A stretch of 64,000 nt of DNA from Linnemannia elongata (lineage: Eukaryota; Mortierellomycota; Mortierellomycetes; Mortierellales; Mortierellaceae). Below, piece after piece: positions 9,669 to 22,844 of the stretch. Numbering within the stretch: the stretch's first letter is position 1; the number at the start of each line of letters is the position of its first letter. Location of the stretch: NCBI GenBank assembly GCA_036320915.1, contig JAXBDG010000016.1, forward strand, positions 372,001 to 436,000, given 5' to 3'. The translations under genes and the position numbers were made by a program. The notes under the pieces were generated by a model. It saw only the letters and a list, made by a program, of their open reading frames with translations, was not told where the DNA came from and made no database searches.

Positions 9669-11206
9669 CTAGACATTGGACATGGAGACACCGACGATCC
9701 AAGGGTGCTTGGCAACATCCTCAATGGTCGCACGCTGCTCGGGCTTCTTGGCAAGCATCCAGTTTAACAGATGTAGACACTCGCCAGAGGATTTCACGCG
9801 GGGGGCGATGTAGGAACCAGAGATAGCCTGGACTGGGTCATTAAAGGGGACCTCTCCGTAGAGAATGGTGTAGAGCAGGATGCCGAGCGACCAGATCTCG
9901 GCTGACTCGGCCCTGTACTTTTCTCCTTTCAGGATCTCAGGGGAGGCGTCTATGATGTGGTTTGGTTCGAGCGGGACGAAATTTTTTGAATGATGGGCAT
10001 TTTGTTAGTTTGTTGGAAAAGGGCTCAGTGTGGACGAATAGAAATTAAGGGTCACTGCCTTCCCCTCCCTCTCTTCCACGAAATGGTTGTGCAAGAAAAA
10101 AGATGCATTATTGCCGAGGTCAAGGGGTTGAACTGGCAAGAACGCAGCAAGCATTGGGAAAGGAAAGACGAAAAAAGAAGGGGAGAGGGGAAGGGGGGGA
10201 AGGGAATACAAGAAGAAGAAAAAAAGTCTCAAAGAAACGATAATGTCACACACCAAATAACAAACTTACAGTTAATGGTACCATAGAAGCGGTCGAACAG
10301 CTTTCCCTGGGGCTTGGGAATAATCACAGCCGATCCAAAGTCAATCAACTTGACCCGAAAGTCATTGTCGATAACAATATTCTCGTCCTTGATGTCGCGG
10401 TGGCAAATGCCACGGGAATTGAGGTAGTGGACGCACTCCACAATTTGCTTGAAGATCACACGGGCCTGGATCTCGGTGAACTTGGAGTGGTGCTCAATAC
10501 ACTCAAAGAGATCGCACGAGGTGCGGCGGACAAGAAGGGCCGACTTTGGTGGTTGGTGAGCCTCGTCGTCAGACAGTTGGTTCAAGGAAGAAGAAGACGA
10601 GGATGTGGATGTAGCCTGGAATGATCCTGAGCTTGTCGTCGATGCAGATCCGGCGGCGGCGGCGGCGGCGGCAGCGAGATTCCTCTGGTTCAAGGTCGCC
10701 TGAGCCATCGCGCCGATCATTGATCCTTGCATGTTGTTCAACAGGGGGTTACTGGCCGACCAGGGGGTGCCGTGCAACTCCATAACGAGATAAAAGTACT
10801 TGTAATCTTGGTAAACGTTCATAAAGCCAATAATGTTGGCATGGGCTACATTCTTGAGGACGTGGATCTCCATGGGGATGTGTCCCAGCTCGGGGTCATT
10901 GGCCCAACCATGGAGGGGCACCTTGTCGCGGAAAATGAACTTGACCGCGACCTCCTTCTGATCTGAGTTACGAGTCGCCGAGACAACAAATCCGAATCCT
11001 CCAGAACCGAGCTCATCGCCAAGAGTATATGCAGATACAAACTCAGGCACCATTGAGTGGTGAGACAGATGTTGTGCTGAAACGGTCATCTTGCTTGTAT
11101 CTTCGGATCCGATCTGTTGTTGAGACTCGTGGATGACTGGTGTTGGGGGTGGGGTCATTGGGCCCTGGGTTGTGGGGTCGAAGGTGACATCGGCAAGTGC
11201 AGTCAT
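9669..11206 (-). CDS. Serine/threonine protein kinase of the PAS-kinase (Psk) type, lacking PAS domains, 405 aa
   Basis: Exon 1 is 11206-10270 and exon 2 is 9949-9669, with a 320-nt intron (GTAAGT...CATAG) splitting the activation loop. The glycine loop GSGGFG is at 67-72, the VAVK lysine at 89, a helix-C Glu near 113, HRDIKDEN from 269, DFGS from 289, and GTINYASPE (309-317) as the activation-segment anchor. The KLIDFGSA and GTI-Y-PE spelling and the DLFECIEHH hinge region match PAS kinase, which couples glucose and respiration status to sugar partitioning and translation. The protein has only about 60 residues before the kinase domain, so the PAS sensor is absent. An insertion of about 86 residues (146-231) with poly-Ala and poly-Ser lies just after the hinge. 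The kinase lineage is confident; the regulation is unknown. Confidence 0.93.
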
Positions 11207-14200
11207 GATGTATGGTATGTAGGTATGTAGTTGTGTTGTAGTGTCAAGTGAAGGGCAGGGGTGTTTGAAAGTCGAGTTGTACGTGTAGAAGAGTGCACTG
11301 GAAGGTATACTAGGTAATGGATAGAAGCAGTTGGTCCGTGAGTTCGAGGTGAAAGGGTTGAAAAGTATGTAGGTGTAGTATGTTGTCTAGAGTGAGATTA
11401 GGATTAGGGATATTAGTTGTATGGTAAAAAGGTAATTAACGATTAATGAGATTAAGTGTAGAAAAGAAAGAAGAATGAAGAACGAAAAGACGAAGGAGAG
11501 GGGGGTATAAGTAGGGAAAAAAAGCAAAGAGAGCGTGTCCGGTATGGATGCGAAAGAGAGAGAAGCGTGAGAGAGGAAGGAGGAGGCGCCCCGATTTGTC
11601 GATGAAGGGAGGGAATGGAAGGGAAGAGAAGGGAGGGTGGGAAAAGGAAGAGAAGGGAGGGAGGGGAGAAAGGAATGGGTCTTGAAGAGAGAAGGAATTA
11701 CGAAGGGTAAAGAAGAAGGTGAAGGAAAGGAAGAAAAGAAGAAGCAAGAAGCGACCATGGCCCGTTATTTAATAAAGAAAACAATTTGAATGCTCTAAGC
11801 AATTATTCAATTCAAAAGAGATACACTTCTCGCATATCAATGCGCAAACACACGCACGCTCGCCCATCCACACCCGAGGACAAAAGGGAGAAAGGGGGTG
11901 TTGTTCCCCATAGGCAGGAAGGTGGGCAAGACATCGCAATAATATACTGTACAACCAACCCAATGCATGGACCAAAATCAACCCGCACGACTTGCCGAGC
12001 AAGGCATTCGCGCCATACAGTAGCATAAAGCAGGCAAGAGAAAGGGGGAGGGACCAGCATAAGTCAATTGCCTTGGGTCTTTTCCAATTGTTACTCAATA
12101 TTCTCCTTTCTCACTCGCCCCTTCCCTTCCTTTCCTTGCAGAAAACACCAAAAGGAACTCCACAACATTCAACAGAACAACCGAAGTTCAAAAGAGACAG
12201 AGAATAAAGACTCAAAGGAAAAAGGGATTCGGGGGTCAGGATTGAAATGTTGCAGGGGGAGGATGAGAATGGGGATTGGGGGTTGGGGGGAAGAAAAAGA
12301 AGGGGACGAGGAGGAGTAAGGAGGAGGAGACTACGAACGAGGGAAGAAAAAAAAAAAAAGAGAGATAGTAGAGAGTAGGGAGGGAAGGGGAGCGATAGGC
12401 ATGGCCTCGCATATTATGTGTTCCACCATGATACACGCATATGCTCGCTGAGCATGCTTTGAAGGGAATTGGGAGGTTGACTGGACTGACTGCAAGCATG
12501 CAAAGCAAAAGTTGTCACGGTTTGCTTATCGCAGGCATGGCCCCAACAACACACAACAGCAAACAAACAGGCACACAAACAACAGCTGAGAACGAAGAGA
12601 TTCGATGAATTGAGAGGAGAATGTGCGCATGGGCGCTGAATGATAGATTGGGTCGGGGTTGGGAGTACAAAATAAGAGCAAGCGCGAGCGTGCGAGAGAA
12701 GGGAGGAAGAGAAGGGAAGGGAAGGGCTGGATGGAAAATAGGACGTAAAAAGGGGGATGGCGGGAAAAGCAACGACAAGACGATGAACGCGCGCCTTTGA
12801 ATCGGGGAGGACAAGAAGGAGGGGTGAGGTGTGAAGGGAGAGAAGAGAGGACAAGTATGGAGCATTGGCATGAGTGTAAACAACCATTGCAGGACGAGAA
12901 CGAGCTCAATAGTACTCAATAAGGAACATATGCCGGTTGAATGTGTGCATTGAGGGTTGGATGCCTTTCTGCCATTGTCGCAACAACCACTCTCCTTGTC
13001 TCTCATGCTTGCATTGCTGTTTGCCTTCACACACAAACACAGACGCACATACGCACGCACCATTCCCTAGTCTCTCTCCTGTCTCCCTAATTCCTATCTC
13101 TTGTCCCAATGCACACAAAAAAGTCCTTTGGCTTGTAACCCTAAACTCTTTTTTTATGGACCCGCCAATGGTCCGATAGCACCACCATGCCATATGCATA
13201 TATAATTTGAAAACCTTGAAAAAAATTCGAGGTGAGGAGAGGGAGGATATGGAGAGTATCTAACTATCCCAACGTTCCCTTTCTATTGAATGTTACACAT
13301 GTATGTTCTCAATCGATGTCTGAATGCATCACCACCGAACGAAGCCAGAGAAGCCAGCTCGGCAAACATGAATGGTGTGAGAGAGGGGTTGGAAAAGAAG
13401 GTAAAAAAAAGGCCAGGGACGTCATACGAGCGCAGAAACGGGATCCATCCTTCACTTTCTTTTTTCTTTCCTGGCGCCTTCCCCCTTGCTTCATCTATGT
13501 GTGCCCCTTTCCGGGACGTTTTCACCCATAGCTTTTTGCATGTTGCATTTACCTTGAGCCGAGGAGTATGGGATCGTTTCGGAGGATTAGAGCCGAAGTT
13601 TGGACGAAATGAAATAACAAAGATAAAGCGTGGTCTTGAAGAGGAACGTCGAGTGAGGAGTAAGGTGTAGGAGATATGAAGGGCAGGACGAGGCTCGAGA
13701 TGGGTGGGTGATTTTACTGTGTGTGTAGAAAAAAAGGGAGCGATGGGAAGGAGAGGGAGTAAGGGGCCACGAAGGTGAAGGAAAGGGGGCGGCGAAGAAA
13801 AGATAGGATGAATATGATACACGGATGAATGGGTAAACAAGGGAAGAGAGGGCAAAGGAAGGGAGAAAGAGAGAGTTAGCAACGGAAGACGCATCGAAAG
13901 ATAGACAGGGAGTTAGCAAGGGAAGAATATATGTATAAAAATAAAAAAGGGGGGCCATATGCATCTGAAGAAGCATAATTAAGAGCAGAGCATGACTGTA
14001 CCTTTGGATGAAGTGAGAAGTATAGAGAGCCAACGGCGAGAAGAAAAGTGGTGGCGTTTTTTGTGTAATAATGCTCAGATAGATCCCAAACGTGAGCGAA
14101 TAGGGAGTCAAGGGGGAGGGGAGAATAATATGAGGAAGAGACTCGAAACTGAAGGTAGCAACCGAACGAGGGATCTGTGTAAAGGAGGAAGAAGGGATAA

Positions 14201-14895
14201 AAATAAAAGGAGGCGAGGTTTTGAATAGAAAAGAGGAGAGACGACGATAAAGGGGTGGTGAAAGAGAAGGAAGGGAAGGAAATGCTAGGATAGGAGGAAC
14301 GTGTAGCTGTGGTGTGAGAAAGGGAAGAAGAAAAGGGCTGTGGATCTACGCTCGGTGAGACAAGAGTGACACGAAGAGAAGGATAAGAGAGGAATAGATA
14401 AAAAAAAACCACAGCGACAGAAGAAAAACAATGCGGCGCGAGGTATGTCCCGTACAAACAACAATTATGCAGGGATGGAGGGATGGAGGGATATGGGATT
14501 GAATTGGCTGGGATTGGATGGGATGGGACAGTGGTTGTGGTGTTAGTGGTGGGTGGTGGTGATTTGAGAGTTTGAGCACGAAGGATATGAGGGTATAGGG
14601 AAGGGATAAGTGTGGTTTGGTGCAGGCGGGAGGAGGGCGATGTGTTGAAGATGAATTTGCAGGAATGAGGGAGGTACAATAGGCTAAAGAATCAAGAATG
14701 GGGCAGTGTCAAGTGGTACAAGGTATCGTTTAGTGGGTACAAAAGATAAAGAGGAAGGAAGAGGGGATCCAGGTTGGGAACCGGCAACTGGGAAGAGGAT
14801 ATAAATGAAGAAGGATGAGAGAGACAATGACAATGGAGGAGAAGGACGTCGGGGTCGATGTTGCAGAAGCGTGCAAGACGTGAGAAAGGAGAGAG

Positions 14896-14978
<83 letters not shown>

Positions 14979-15020
14979 TAGAGAAGAATAGTAGAAAGGT
15001 TAATAGGCGGGAGTACGTCC
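11207..15020 (-). promoter_or_regulatory. 3.8-kb pyrimidine-rich (sense strand) upstream region of the kinase gene
   Basis: No convincing coding sequence. The + strand is strikingly G/A-rich for most of this span (for example 11450-11760, 12230-12420, 13680-13880 and 14090-14340), so the kinase sense strand is C/T-rich. Such tracts mark fungal promoters and leaders. Long open frames here encode only Ser/Leu/Phe/Pro-rich translations, which result from the C/T bias. It may be a very long 5' untranslated or regulatory region. Confidence 0.4.
14901..14966 (+). repeat. (GA)33 microsatellite
   Basis: Thirty-three uninterrupted GA units, flanked by shorter GAGA runs on both sides. This is a potential triplex-forming or GAGA-factor-type purine tract, just left of the switch in strand composition near 15020. 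Confidence 0.95.
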
Positions 15021-18000
15021 CTTTTATACTTTGGTGGCACACAGTCTTCGCCTCTCTCTCCCCTTCTCTCCTTCACTGTCTGTCTCTCTCTCATTCTCTC
15101 TCTCTCTTTCTCACTTGCTCTGTCAATTTGCTTATTGCGACATGATCACAGAACGGTCAGAGACAGGACAATAAGCTCGCAAAAAGGGACCAGCATGAAC
15201 AGCAACACTTTCTATGTTATCTTTCTGCGATCTCTAACTCCCATTGTTGACAGCAATGCTGTTCGTCTACTTCCTCTTTCTCCCTCCCTCTCTCCCTCGC
15301 ATCATTTGTTTACTTTTCATCCTCAGCATTCCTTTCTTTTTTTTTTTTTTTTTTTTTTTTGTGAATGAGTGTGCAGGTCGTACAACGATGCATAATTGCA
15401 TGAACAACAAAAAAAGGTACCAGCAAAAAAAAAAAATGCTCTTGACTTACGGTCTACACCCACTGTTCGTCCGTCTTTCCTTTTGCTCTCAAGTCACGCA
15501 AGAAAAGGAAGAAGTAGCAAAATGGCCACCAATACCGAAGCACGAAGGTAATGCACGGTGGAACAAACCACCGTCATTCTTCTTTTGTTCTCCTTTCTTC
15601 CTGGCTCCACCAGTAAGATTAGCACCAAGAACATAACAGAAGGAACAAAAAGATCCCCATCGTAATGCCCAAGAATAGCATCTCGTTGCATATTTGCTCT
15701 CATACCACTCTCTGCTTCAGGTTTATTTTTTCTTTTTGTCGACTGTATTCACCTTGTGCATTTCCCCTTTTTCAATTCCGAAATATATTTTCCATAGACA
15801 CAAATGGTGGACAACGAGACGTTCATCCACCTTTACACTCTTCCAACTCCTTGGTCCAATGCCAACGTTACTCCCCCTCGCTTTTTCTCAACATTCATGT
15901 TCAGGCAGATGAGAAGAAAGGAAAGCATGGCGAGAAACCTGAAAGTAGAGTAGACCAGCAACCACGTCCGAGAAACACGAAACGTCTTGAAATTTATTCA
16001 GATTGGAACAGTGTCTACTCTTTACCCAAGGATACTGGAGGTGTGTGAACAAACAGAAATTAGGGAGATGGAAGAAGGGATAGAAGTAGGGAGAAAGACA
16101 AAAATAAAGGGAGAGAGCACGGTAGGAATAACAGACAACCCTGCGTAGATGTATCTTCTCGAATTAGCCGTTTGTTTGTTTCAACTCTTCATTATGGGGT
16201 TGCGTTTCGAATTTCAAAAAAATAGGTTCAGGGTGCCAAAGAGGTACATGGGAACGTAGAACTTGGTCCGAGTGTCCTTCGATGGATACTTCTGCTCACT
16301 GTTGATGCGTCCCTTTGATTGCGCAGAAAGATATGGAAAGAAAAAAATGGAGCAAAAATCCCACACGCATAGTGCTTTTCTGCCCATTTTTATTCGATAT
16401 GCAATCTGTGCAGGCATTGCGCATCGTTGTGCTACCTTCTCTCTATTCACAATTCTTTTTTGCATGGTCGCTTCCTTGGGCAAGAACAGCAAGAGCAATT
16501 GATGAGTGTACGACGAAGGTCAAGTGGGCTGCTCTTGTTTCACTCCTAATGTTTCTTACATGAGGAGGCACCCTTGAGAACCCCACCGAATTGAGGGGAT
16601 TGAATGATGACGAGAAGAAAATCGATCCAGACTACAACAACATACCATCCCTACACTGAGCCTTTTTTCCCATCCCTCCACTATTTTGCACAACAAGCAG
16701 TTTCTCAAATGTGTTGAAGCAAGGAGAAGGGCAGAACTAGCGCAAGGACTAGTTCAGAGCAAGATACAGCTGTTTACAAATGGCGAGAGTACACAGGCAG
16801 AGAGAGAGTCGTTGAATTTTTTTAGGGAGTGTTGTTTAAGAGACAAGCAAAGTGAGCCTCAAGAGCTCGTCTCAGATTCCTCTGAATGGAGTCCGTTCTT
16901 CTCCTCCCTCACCCCTCACCCTTTCGCCCCTCGAGGAACACAACGAACAGAAAGGAGTCAGGCAGCATACAACTGTTGGGGAAATTGGCAACAGAAAAAA
17001 AAAAAAAAAAAAAAAGGACGCGGGAGCGAGCGAAAGAACTGGTCTCGTATCAGTGAGCGCACATACTACTCTTGAAGAGGTCATAACGAATTCTCTATGC
17101 AAGCGAAAAAAAACAGGGAGGCATTGAAGAAGCAAATCATCTCGTAATCATGCAAAGACACTACAAAAAAGAGTTGAAAGCAATGCATCGTTGCATGTAT
17201 CGCAACCTTTTCTCCACCCCACAATGGGTCGAATGTCATCCAGTTCAAAGGGGATTGAATTATAGGTAGGATGGTGGAGAGAAACAGAGAGGGTGGGTGT
17301 GAAGGAGAGTCACAGTGTACAAAGACGAAGGGGATGGATAAAGGGGTCGCTGGACTTTTTTTTTTTTTTTTTGCATTGATATACAAAAAACAGTGATGTA
17401 CGACCATTCAAAGCATGCAAAGGGCATTATTCATGCACGACAGGAGAGTTATTGTTGTCCCTCCATCCCATTCCCGTTGTTTATTTTTGAGTATAGGAGC
17501 TCCCACGCATTCGTTTGGCTGTGGCATAGTGGTAATGCGTTAAGTGAGAAACTGGCTGGCTCCGGCGACAACAGAGAAAAGGGATGGCAAAAAAAGGATT
17601 CAATGCAATCAACAATACAAAAGGGGGATTGATGTTGGCACCTACACTAGTAGATTTACAACCTCAAACAAACGGTAAACAAACTATTACAGCGGAGTCT
17701 TTCTCGTGTTTCTTTCACATTCTCTTCTTTTGTTGAGCGCGTTTGTATCCGAGAAAAGGATATATTTACAAAGTTCAGCTCCGCCCATATCGCCCATTTC
17801 CAAAACGATCTCTGCTTGTGTTGATCTGAGCTCAGCAATCTCTTCGATGCTCATTCAACTTGCCTCCCGTTTCGTCAATGCGAAAATTGGCCATGGTCCA
17901 AAGTACGACTCTCCTTACCCTTCTCCAGCCTTTTCCCCTCCTTATTACTTGGCTTCGTTGCCCACTTTATCCCTCTATTCTGACGCGTATACGACAGGAA

Positions 18001-21000
18001 CATAGGTCAAGAAAAAACAGTATCCCACCGCGCGAGGGGAGGACTACTTTTTCCAACGAGGGAGTGTGACGTGTTTCGAACATTATCCCTAGCCTTCTTA
18101 CTCGCCCCTTCTGCTTTGTCGCGGCACGCTGGTTTTATTTGTCCAATATTGTCGCTATGTTTGTGAGGGTACCAAAAAAAACCCCTTCAGTGGATTATGG
18201 CATCCGGTTCTATTATCTAATCTCCCTGGGCGGGCTCGGCAAGCTATTACACCACGGCTCTTTTGCGGCTCTTCAACAACTGTGCTGTTTGTTTTCATTT
18301 TGATATACTAATGGTGGGCAATAACACCAGCCTGTCCCTGCAAATCGCAATGCTATGAAAAAAGGGAGGGGGATAGGGACTGGTCCTCTTTTTTTTGCCA
18401 ACGGTGGAAACAGTAACAACACCAGATCAAGGTCTATTTGAAGGTCTTCGCGACTTCACTTGACTCTGTCGGTCGGGTGTTGACTTTCATCAGCAATGAA
18501 AGGAGATAATAGACTGTACTTTCTCACACTCGTCCTTGTTGGTGTATGCAAATACACAGAAAAAGTAGGGATGGTTTGAGGGTGGTATGAGGGAGTTGCG
18601 AGAGAGAAGGCTCTCCAGTAACCATGTGGCACCAACCGTTGCTTCTGTTCCATTCACCTCGCTTTTATCTGGTCCTAATGTTGTATGAAGTGTTTTGCAC
18701 CTTTATTTGCTAGAGATAGCTGTTACTGCTTTTTGATGCTTGTGTTATTTGTTTTTTGTTCTCACACAACCCTTGTTCCCTCCCTGATATACCTTTACCC
18801 CCTAGTTAGATTGGGGGAGTTCATCAGCTAATTGATGATTGCAAAATGGCAATGAAAAGGGGATGGTTCCCAGATCCCGCACCAACCCTCTTTCCTTCTT
18901 TCTCCATTTTGTTAGCAAGAGGGAGTGAACTCCCTAAGCCTCCTCCTCCATCCCTTATAGTGTTTCAGACCCTGCCTCTCCTTCGACAGCCCCTTATCGG
19001 TAACTTGTTGTTGTTTTTTCACGCTGGGTGTGAATTGGCTGCGTGTATGCTTGGATAGCTTCTTAGTTTTTGTGATCTCTAATCTTTTGTGAAGGACAGT
19101 TCCAGCTGTTGGATGTAGGTATGGGAAGTTAACCCTTCTAAAATACCTGAACGTTTTGAGAGCGGGTGGGCGCGTTCGCGTGTTTTTTTTATCTGTTGGC
19201 TATGTTTCACACTCGCCTATGGCGAAGAGTAGCCACAAGAAACGCGAACTGAGCTGAAAGGTGCTAACAAAGAGCGTGGAAAAAGGGTGATGGCCATGAT
19301 AAACGTTTTTGAAAGACCCCTTGGCAGAAAGTAAAAAAAAGGGGGTTCGATCCAAAGAACCAAAAGAAAAAAAACAACGCGAACAGTAACACAACTTGAT
19401 AGCAAAAAATAACACGACGCATTGGAATCTTCATTATTATTTTTGACACAAGGTACTCATCGGTAGTTTATTGGCATCGTCTTTTTTGGTCAAGAAAGTA
19501 AGTCCTGAATCTTTGAGCAGGAATCAAGGCAATGAGACTTTTAGTAATAAGTAATTAAGATCAGGAGGTAGGTAACCCTCGTAGCCGAGCTTTCGTCCCA
19601 TTGGGCATCCAAACGAATCAAGGATCCAACTACCACCTTCAAGGCATGCCTAGGATCGCATGGTAAATTTTAGAGTCGTTTCCTGAGCTAATCTTTTTCT
19701 TGTTGCAAAACGACATACTGAGACTGAGGGTGTAGAGACTCTGAGCTTTGTACCTTTATCAAACTACGCAGCGCAGCAACATAATACCTTTGAAAATGGG
19801 AAAGAGTTATGCGAGTTATTCTTTGAAGTGTTTTCTGACTCTATCTGATTTTCATGACAGCGTACCCTTGTGTGTTCCCTCATTTTTTTTTTAAGCGTCG
19901 ACGATATCCGAGATTCTTTTTGAAGGTTAAGCTGATAGGTGGGCCGTCGATCGTTGCTAGTGATGTCTCAACCATTAAGAAAAAACAAGCTCCCCATGTC
20001 AAGAAGTCGATAATTTACGCGAGGCGGTAGAATGACCTTCATAACCATAGCCAACCTTATTTAATGCGTATTACGCGTAGTGATGACTTCTGTCTGGCGT
20101 TGTGTTTTGGAGAGATGATGGATAAGGGGCTTGTATGGTTGTCTTGAGGCGTTTCTTTCTCGTTTTCTAGAATGAGATCTTTGACATTGCCCTGGCGGTT
20201 TTCAGTTTTGTCGGATACCAGAGATGGATAAATGGATATCAATGCTAATTTCCTATTCATTAGACTGTGCTGGCCTCGGATGCAAACCATAAAATTGATA
20301 ACGATTATGGAGGCGATATCGGACAGTAATAATGGATTGATGTCCCTATTTCTTTCCTTCGTCAACTTGTTGTTCTCGCAGATTTAATCCTGTCGATATT
20401 TTTCGTCGTACTATTTTTTTTTCACATGTATTAAAATTCGAGGATTCGTTGCTCCGTTGTTAGCACTTTGTTTTATTTTGAGCTGAACACACGCGGATGT
20501 TCTCAGCTCTTCCCATCCTTTTTCATGGCAGGCTTCTTCAAGCCAGCGGATCTCTTCCCATCGAAATCCTCTTTTTGAATCACAAAAAAACAAGCTTTCT
20601 GTTCTAGCAACCGACTTTGTTTTTGAAGAACGATACCATAGCTAATAACCCTGATCAAGGATGATGGTAAAAGAAGAGGCCACAAACGATTTGTTCGACT
20701 CTGGTGAGAGACTTTTTCAGGGGTTTGGATTACCTCACATCTTGGACAGTCCATCCCAACGTTTTGTTTATTCAATGATGGCACTCATACCTATCATCTC
20801 TTGTTCAGCCGCGCCTTTGGTATGAACACGAATTGATAAATGTGTCGGCACGTTTACCCAAGTGAGTGCTTCATATTTCTGCGGTGCATACCCTTATTTC
20901 TTAATACTGAAGGATCTTGGGTATAAATTGCTACAACACCCGGTAGTCTGTATATTTTGTTTTTGTGAAATGGACGATACAAAGCAAGTACCCGACCTCT

Positions 21001-21373
21001 GTCTTAGTATTTGTAGCTCATAGCTAACAGATCGTAGGCCAGTTTGGTAATGTGCTTTATTATATGCTGACGATTTCAAGCCATGGGCGACGGTGGCGAG
21101 GGAAAGGAATGGGAAGGATGGAGGAAAAAAAAAAACATGAAAGCCCGCACGCTTCCTTCTTTTGCACTAATCGTCCAAGACAATAAAAAGTGGTCCCGTG
21201 AGGTGATACGAAGAAATGTATCACGCCAACCATGCATGCCTGATGGTTCGCCTTGCAAAGTGAGCTTGAAATATAAAAACAACCATGCCCACAGTTGTGC
21301 ATGCCACCATCGGCTCTCATGATTGTTCGCGATGTTGGGGTTGATATGTTTTTATTGTGAATGGATCACCTAC
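15021..21373. other. Gene-poor region of about 6.3 kb
   Basis: No gene can be supported. At 15040-15360 the + strand is C/T-rich and ends in T24 (15337-15360). An A21 tract lies at 16995-17015. Reading frames are short and unlike proteins. Reverse-strand frames near 20057-20365 and 20411-20784 are slightly more protein-like (a Trp/Glu-rich stretch, RWEEIRWLEEACHEKGWEE) but have no start, splice or family support. I found no tRNA with matching A and B boxes. The span could hold a long non-coding RNA or old transposon remains. Confidence 0.5.
21351..21356 (-). terminator. Poly(A) signal of the EngB-type GTPase gene
   Basis: TTTATT on + (AATAAA on the sense strand), 18 nt past the stop codon. 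Confidence 0.5.
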
Positions 21374-22844
21374 CTAATAGCGTAAGGTGCTCTTGGGTCG
21401 CTCACGCTCCCGGACCAAGATATTCTGTCCACATGCAAAGAGCATGTCCTTGCGGAGGGTATTCATTCCTGCGCCAGTATACGAGCTGACCATAAGAATC
21501 CTGTCCGTCATTGCATTCTTGAACGACTTTTTCAGCTCTTCCTGAACAACCATGTACGTACGAGCCAGGTCGGGTGGGGAGACGAGGTCACATTTGGTGA
21601 GAACGACTTGGAACTTTTTCGAGGAGTTAGCGCCCATCATGGTGAGGAACTCCTTATCGGCGACCTTGAGTCCATGACGAGCGTCGATCATCACGTAGAT
21701 CCTCTTCAATGACTTGCGCGTTCCTAGGTAGTCTTCGATCTGTTCCAGGCGGTGAGTGAAAAAAAATAAGTAAACTCTTCTAATTGACGGGAACTTCAAA
21801 CCCAAACTGACTGACCGATGAACAAAAGGCTGAACATACCAATTCCTTCCAGGCAGTCTTATCTTCCTCTTTGGCAAAGGCGAATCCATATCCGGGCATG
21901 TCGACAACAACAAATTTATCTCCGCATCGGTAAAAGTTGAGTTGACGAGTCAATCCTGGCTTGGAGCTGACACGGGCAGTGTTGGGCGACTCCGTGAGGG
22001 TGTTGAGCATTGTTGACTTGCCAACATTAGATCGTCCGACAATCGCGATCTCCGGTAATGTCGAGTCCTTAATCTCATGCTCCTTGGCGCGTTTCCGGTC
22101 CCGTAACTTTTGAATCTCATCCGCGCTCATGCTTAGCCGTGGCGTTCCGTCCGACGATCCTGCTCCAGTCTTTCCCTCCTCAGCCTCGGTCAGCAATTGC
22201 TCAATCTCAGCCAAATCCTGAAAGTAATCGGGTCGGACGAGTCTCAATAGCTGCTCCTCCTTGGGAACACTCTTCATCGACGCTGCTCCTGCGACAAACC
22301 GCATGCCAGGAAACTTGACTTGCTCCTTCTCGACTACCTTGGACGTCCGTTGCTCGAACCAGACCTGCTTGGCGGGTAGACGCCGCTCCTTTTGTAATTG
22401 CTTCCATTCCTCCTCGGGGAGTTTTTTGTCCCAGGGCCGGATAGTCTTGTTGCCGCGGTTGGACTTGTCAAAAGACCAGCTCTCTGCTTTGGATCCGAGG
22501 CCCTGGACCCGAATGTCATGCATCAATTGCGCAGATGGTGTGATGGATTTGAAGGTTTGGCGTTTTGAGAGAACAGTATCCGAGGTGGCTGATGTTTTTG
22601 GTGTTGTTGAGGGTCGGGGTGGAGGTGGAGGGGTCAATTCTGGTGTGAGTGAGTGTGGTGTTGTGCCGGCTTCTGGCAATTTGTCCTTTTTGGTCAACTG
22701 CTTGTGGAAATATGGGAGGCGGGCTGTCGAGGGCGTGGATGTAGACAAATAGCGTAGAAACGTGGACTGTTGTGACGAAGCGACGGCTCTGCAGCATGAA
22801 GCGGAGGCATGGCCTCGGGTTGACATGAGTCCTGTTGGCAGCAT
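21374..22844 (-). CDS. Mitochondrial EngB/YsxC-type GTP-binding protein (Mrx8-like), 456 aa
   Basis: Exon 1 is 22844-21840, exon 2 21739-21374; the intron has GTATGT...AACAG ends in phase 0. The first 40 residues are Ser/Thr/Arg/Ala-rich (SCCRAVASSQQSTFLRYLST), a mitochondrial presequence. A long linker follows, then the GTPase domain: G1 GRSNVGKST (270-278), G2 region SSKPGLTRQLNFY, G3 DMPGYG (315-320), and after the splice site the conserved IEDYLGTRKSLKR, G4 TKCD and G5 SSYTGAG. GLTR and DMPGYG are the signature of the TrmE-Era-EngA-EngB-Septin superfamily member EngB. In bacteria it acts in large ribosomal subunit assembly; the yeast homologue Mrx8 is mitochondrial. It shares a 325-bp promoter with PPWD1. 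Confidence 0.93.

Noticed and set aside
11387..14679. Many 100-270-aa reverse frames rich in Ser, Leu, Phe and Pro
   Set aside because: They arise from C/T-rich sequence lacking purine-rich stop codons; the translations are low complexity without domains.
17517..17580. TGGCATAGTGG, resembling a tRNA A box
   Set aside because: No B box or cloverleaf can be drawn in the following 80 nt.
19340..19360. GGTTCGATCC, resembling a tRNA B box
   Set aside because: The T-stem arms do not pair and there is no A box or acceptor stem at the right distance.
20057..20784. Reverse-strand frames including a Trp/Glu-rich, Myb/SANT-like stretch
   Set aside because: The frames are in different phases, need unsupported splices and have no complete domain; possibly old remnants but not supportable as a gene.
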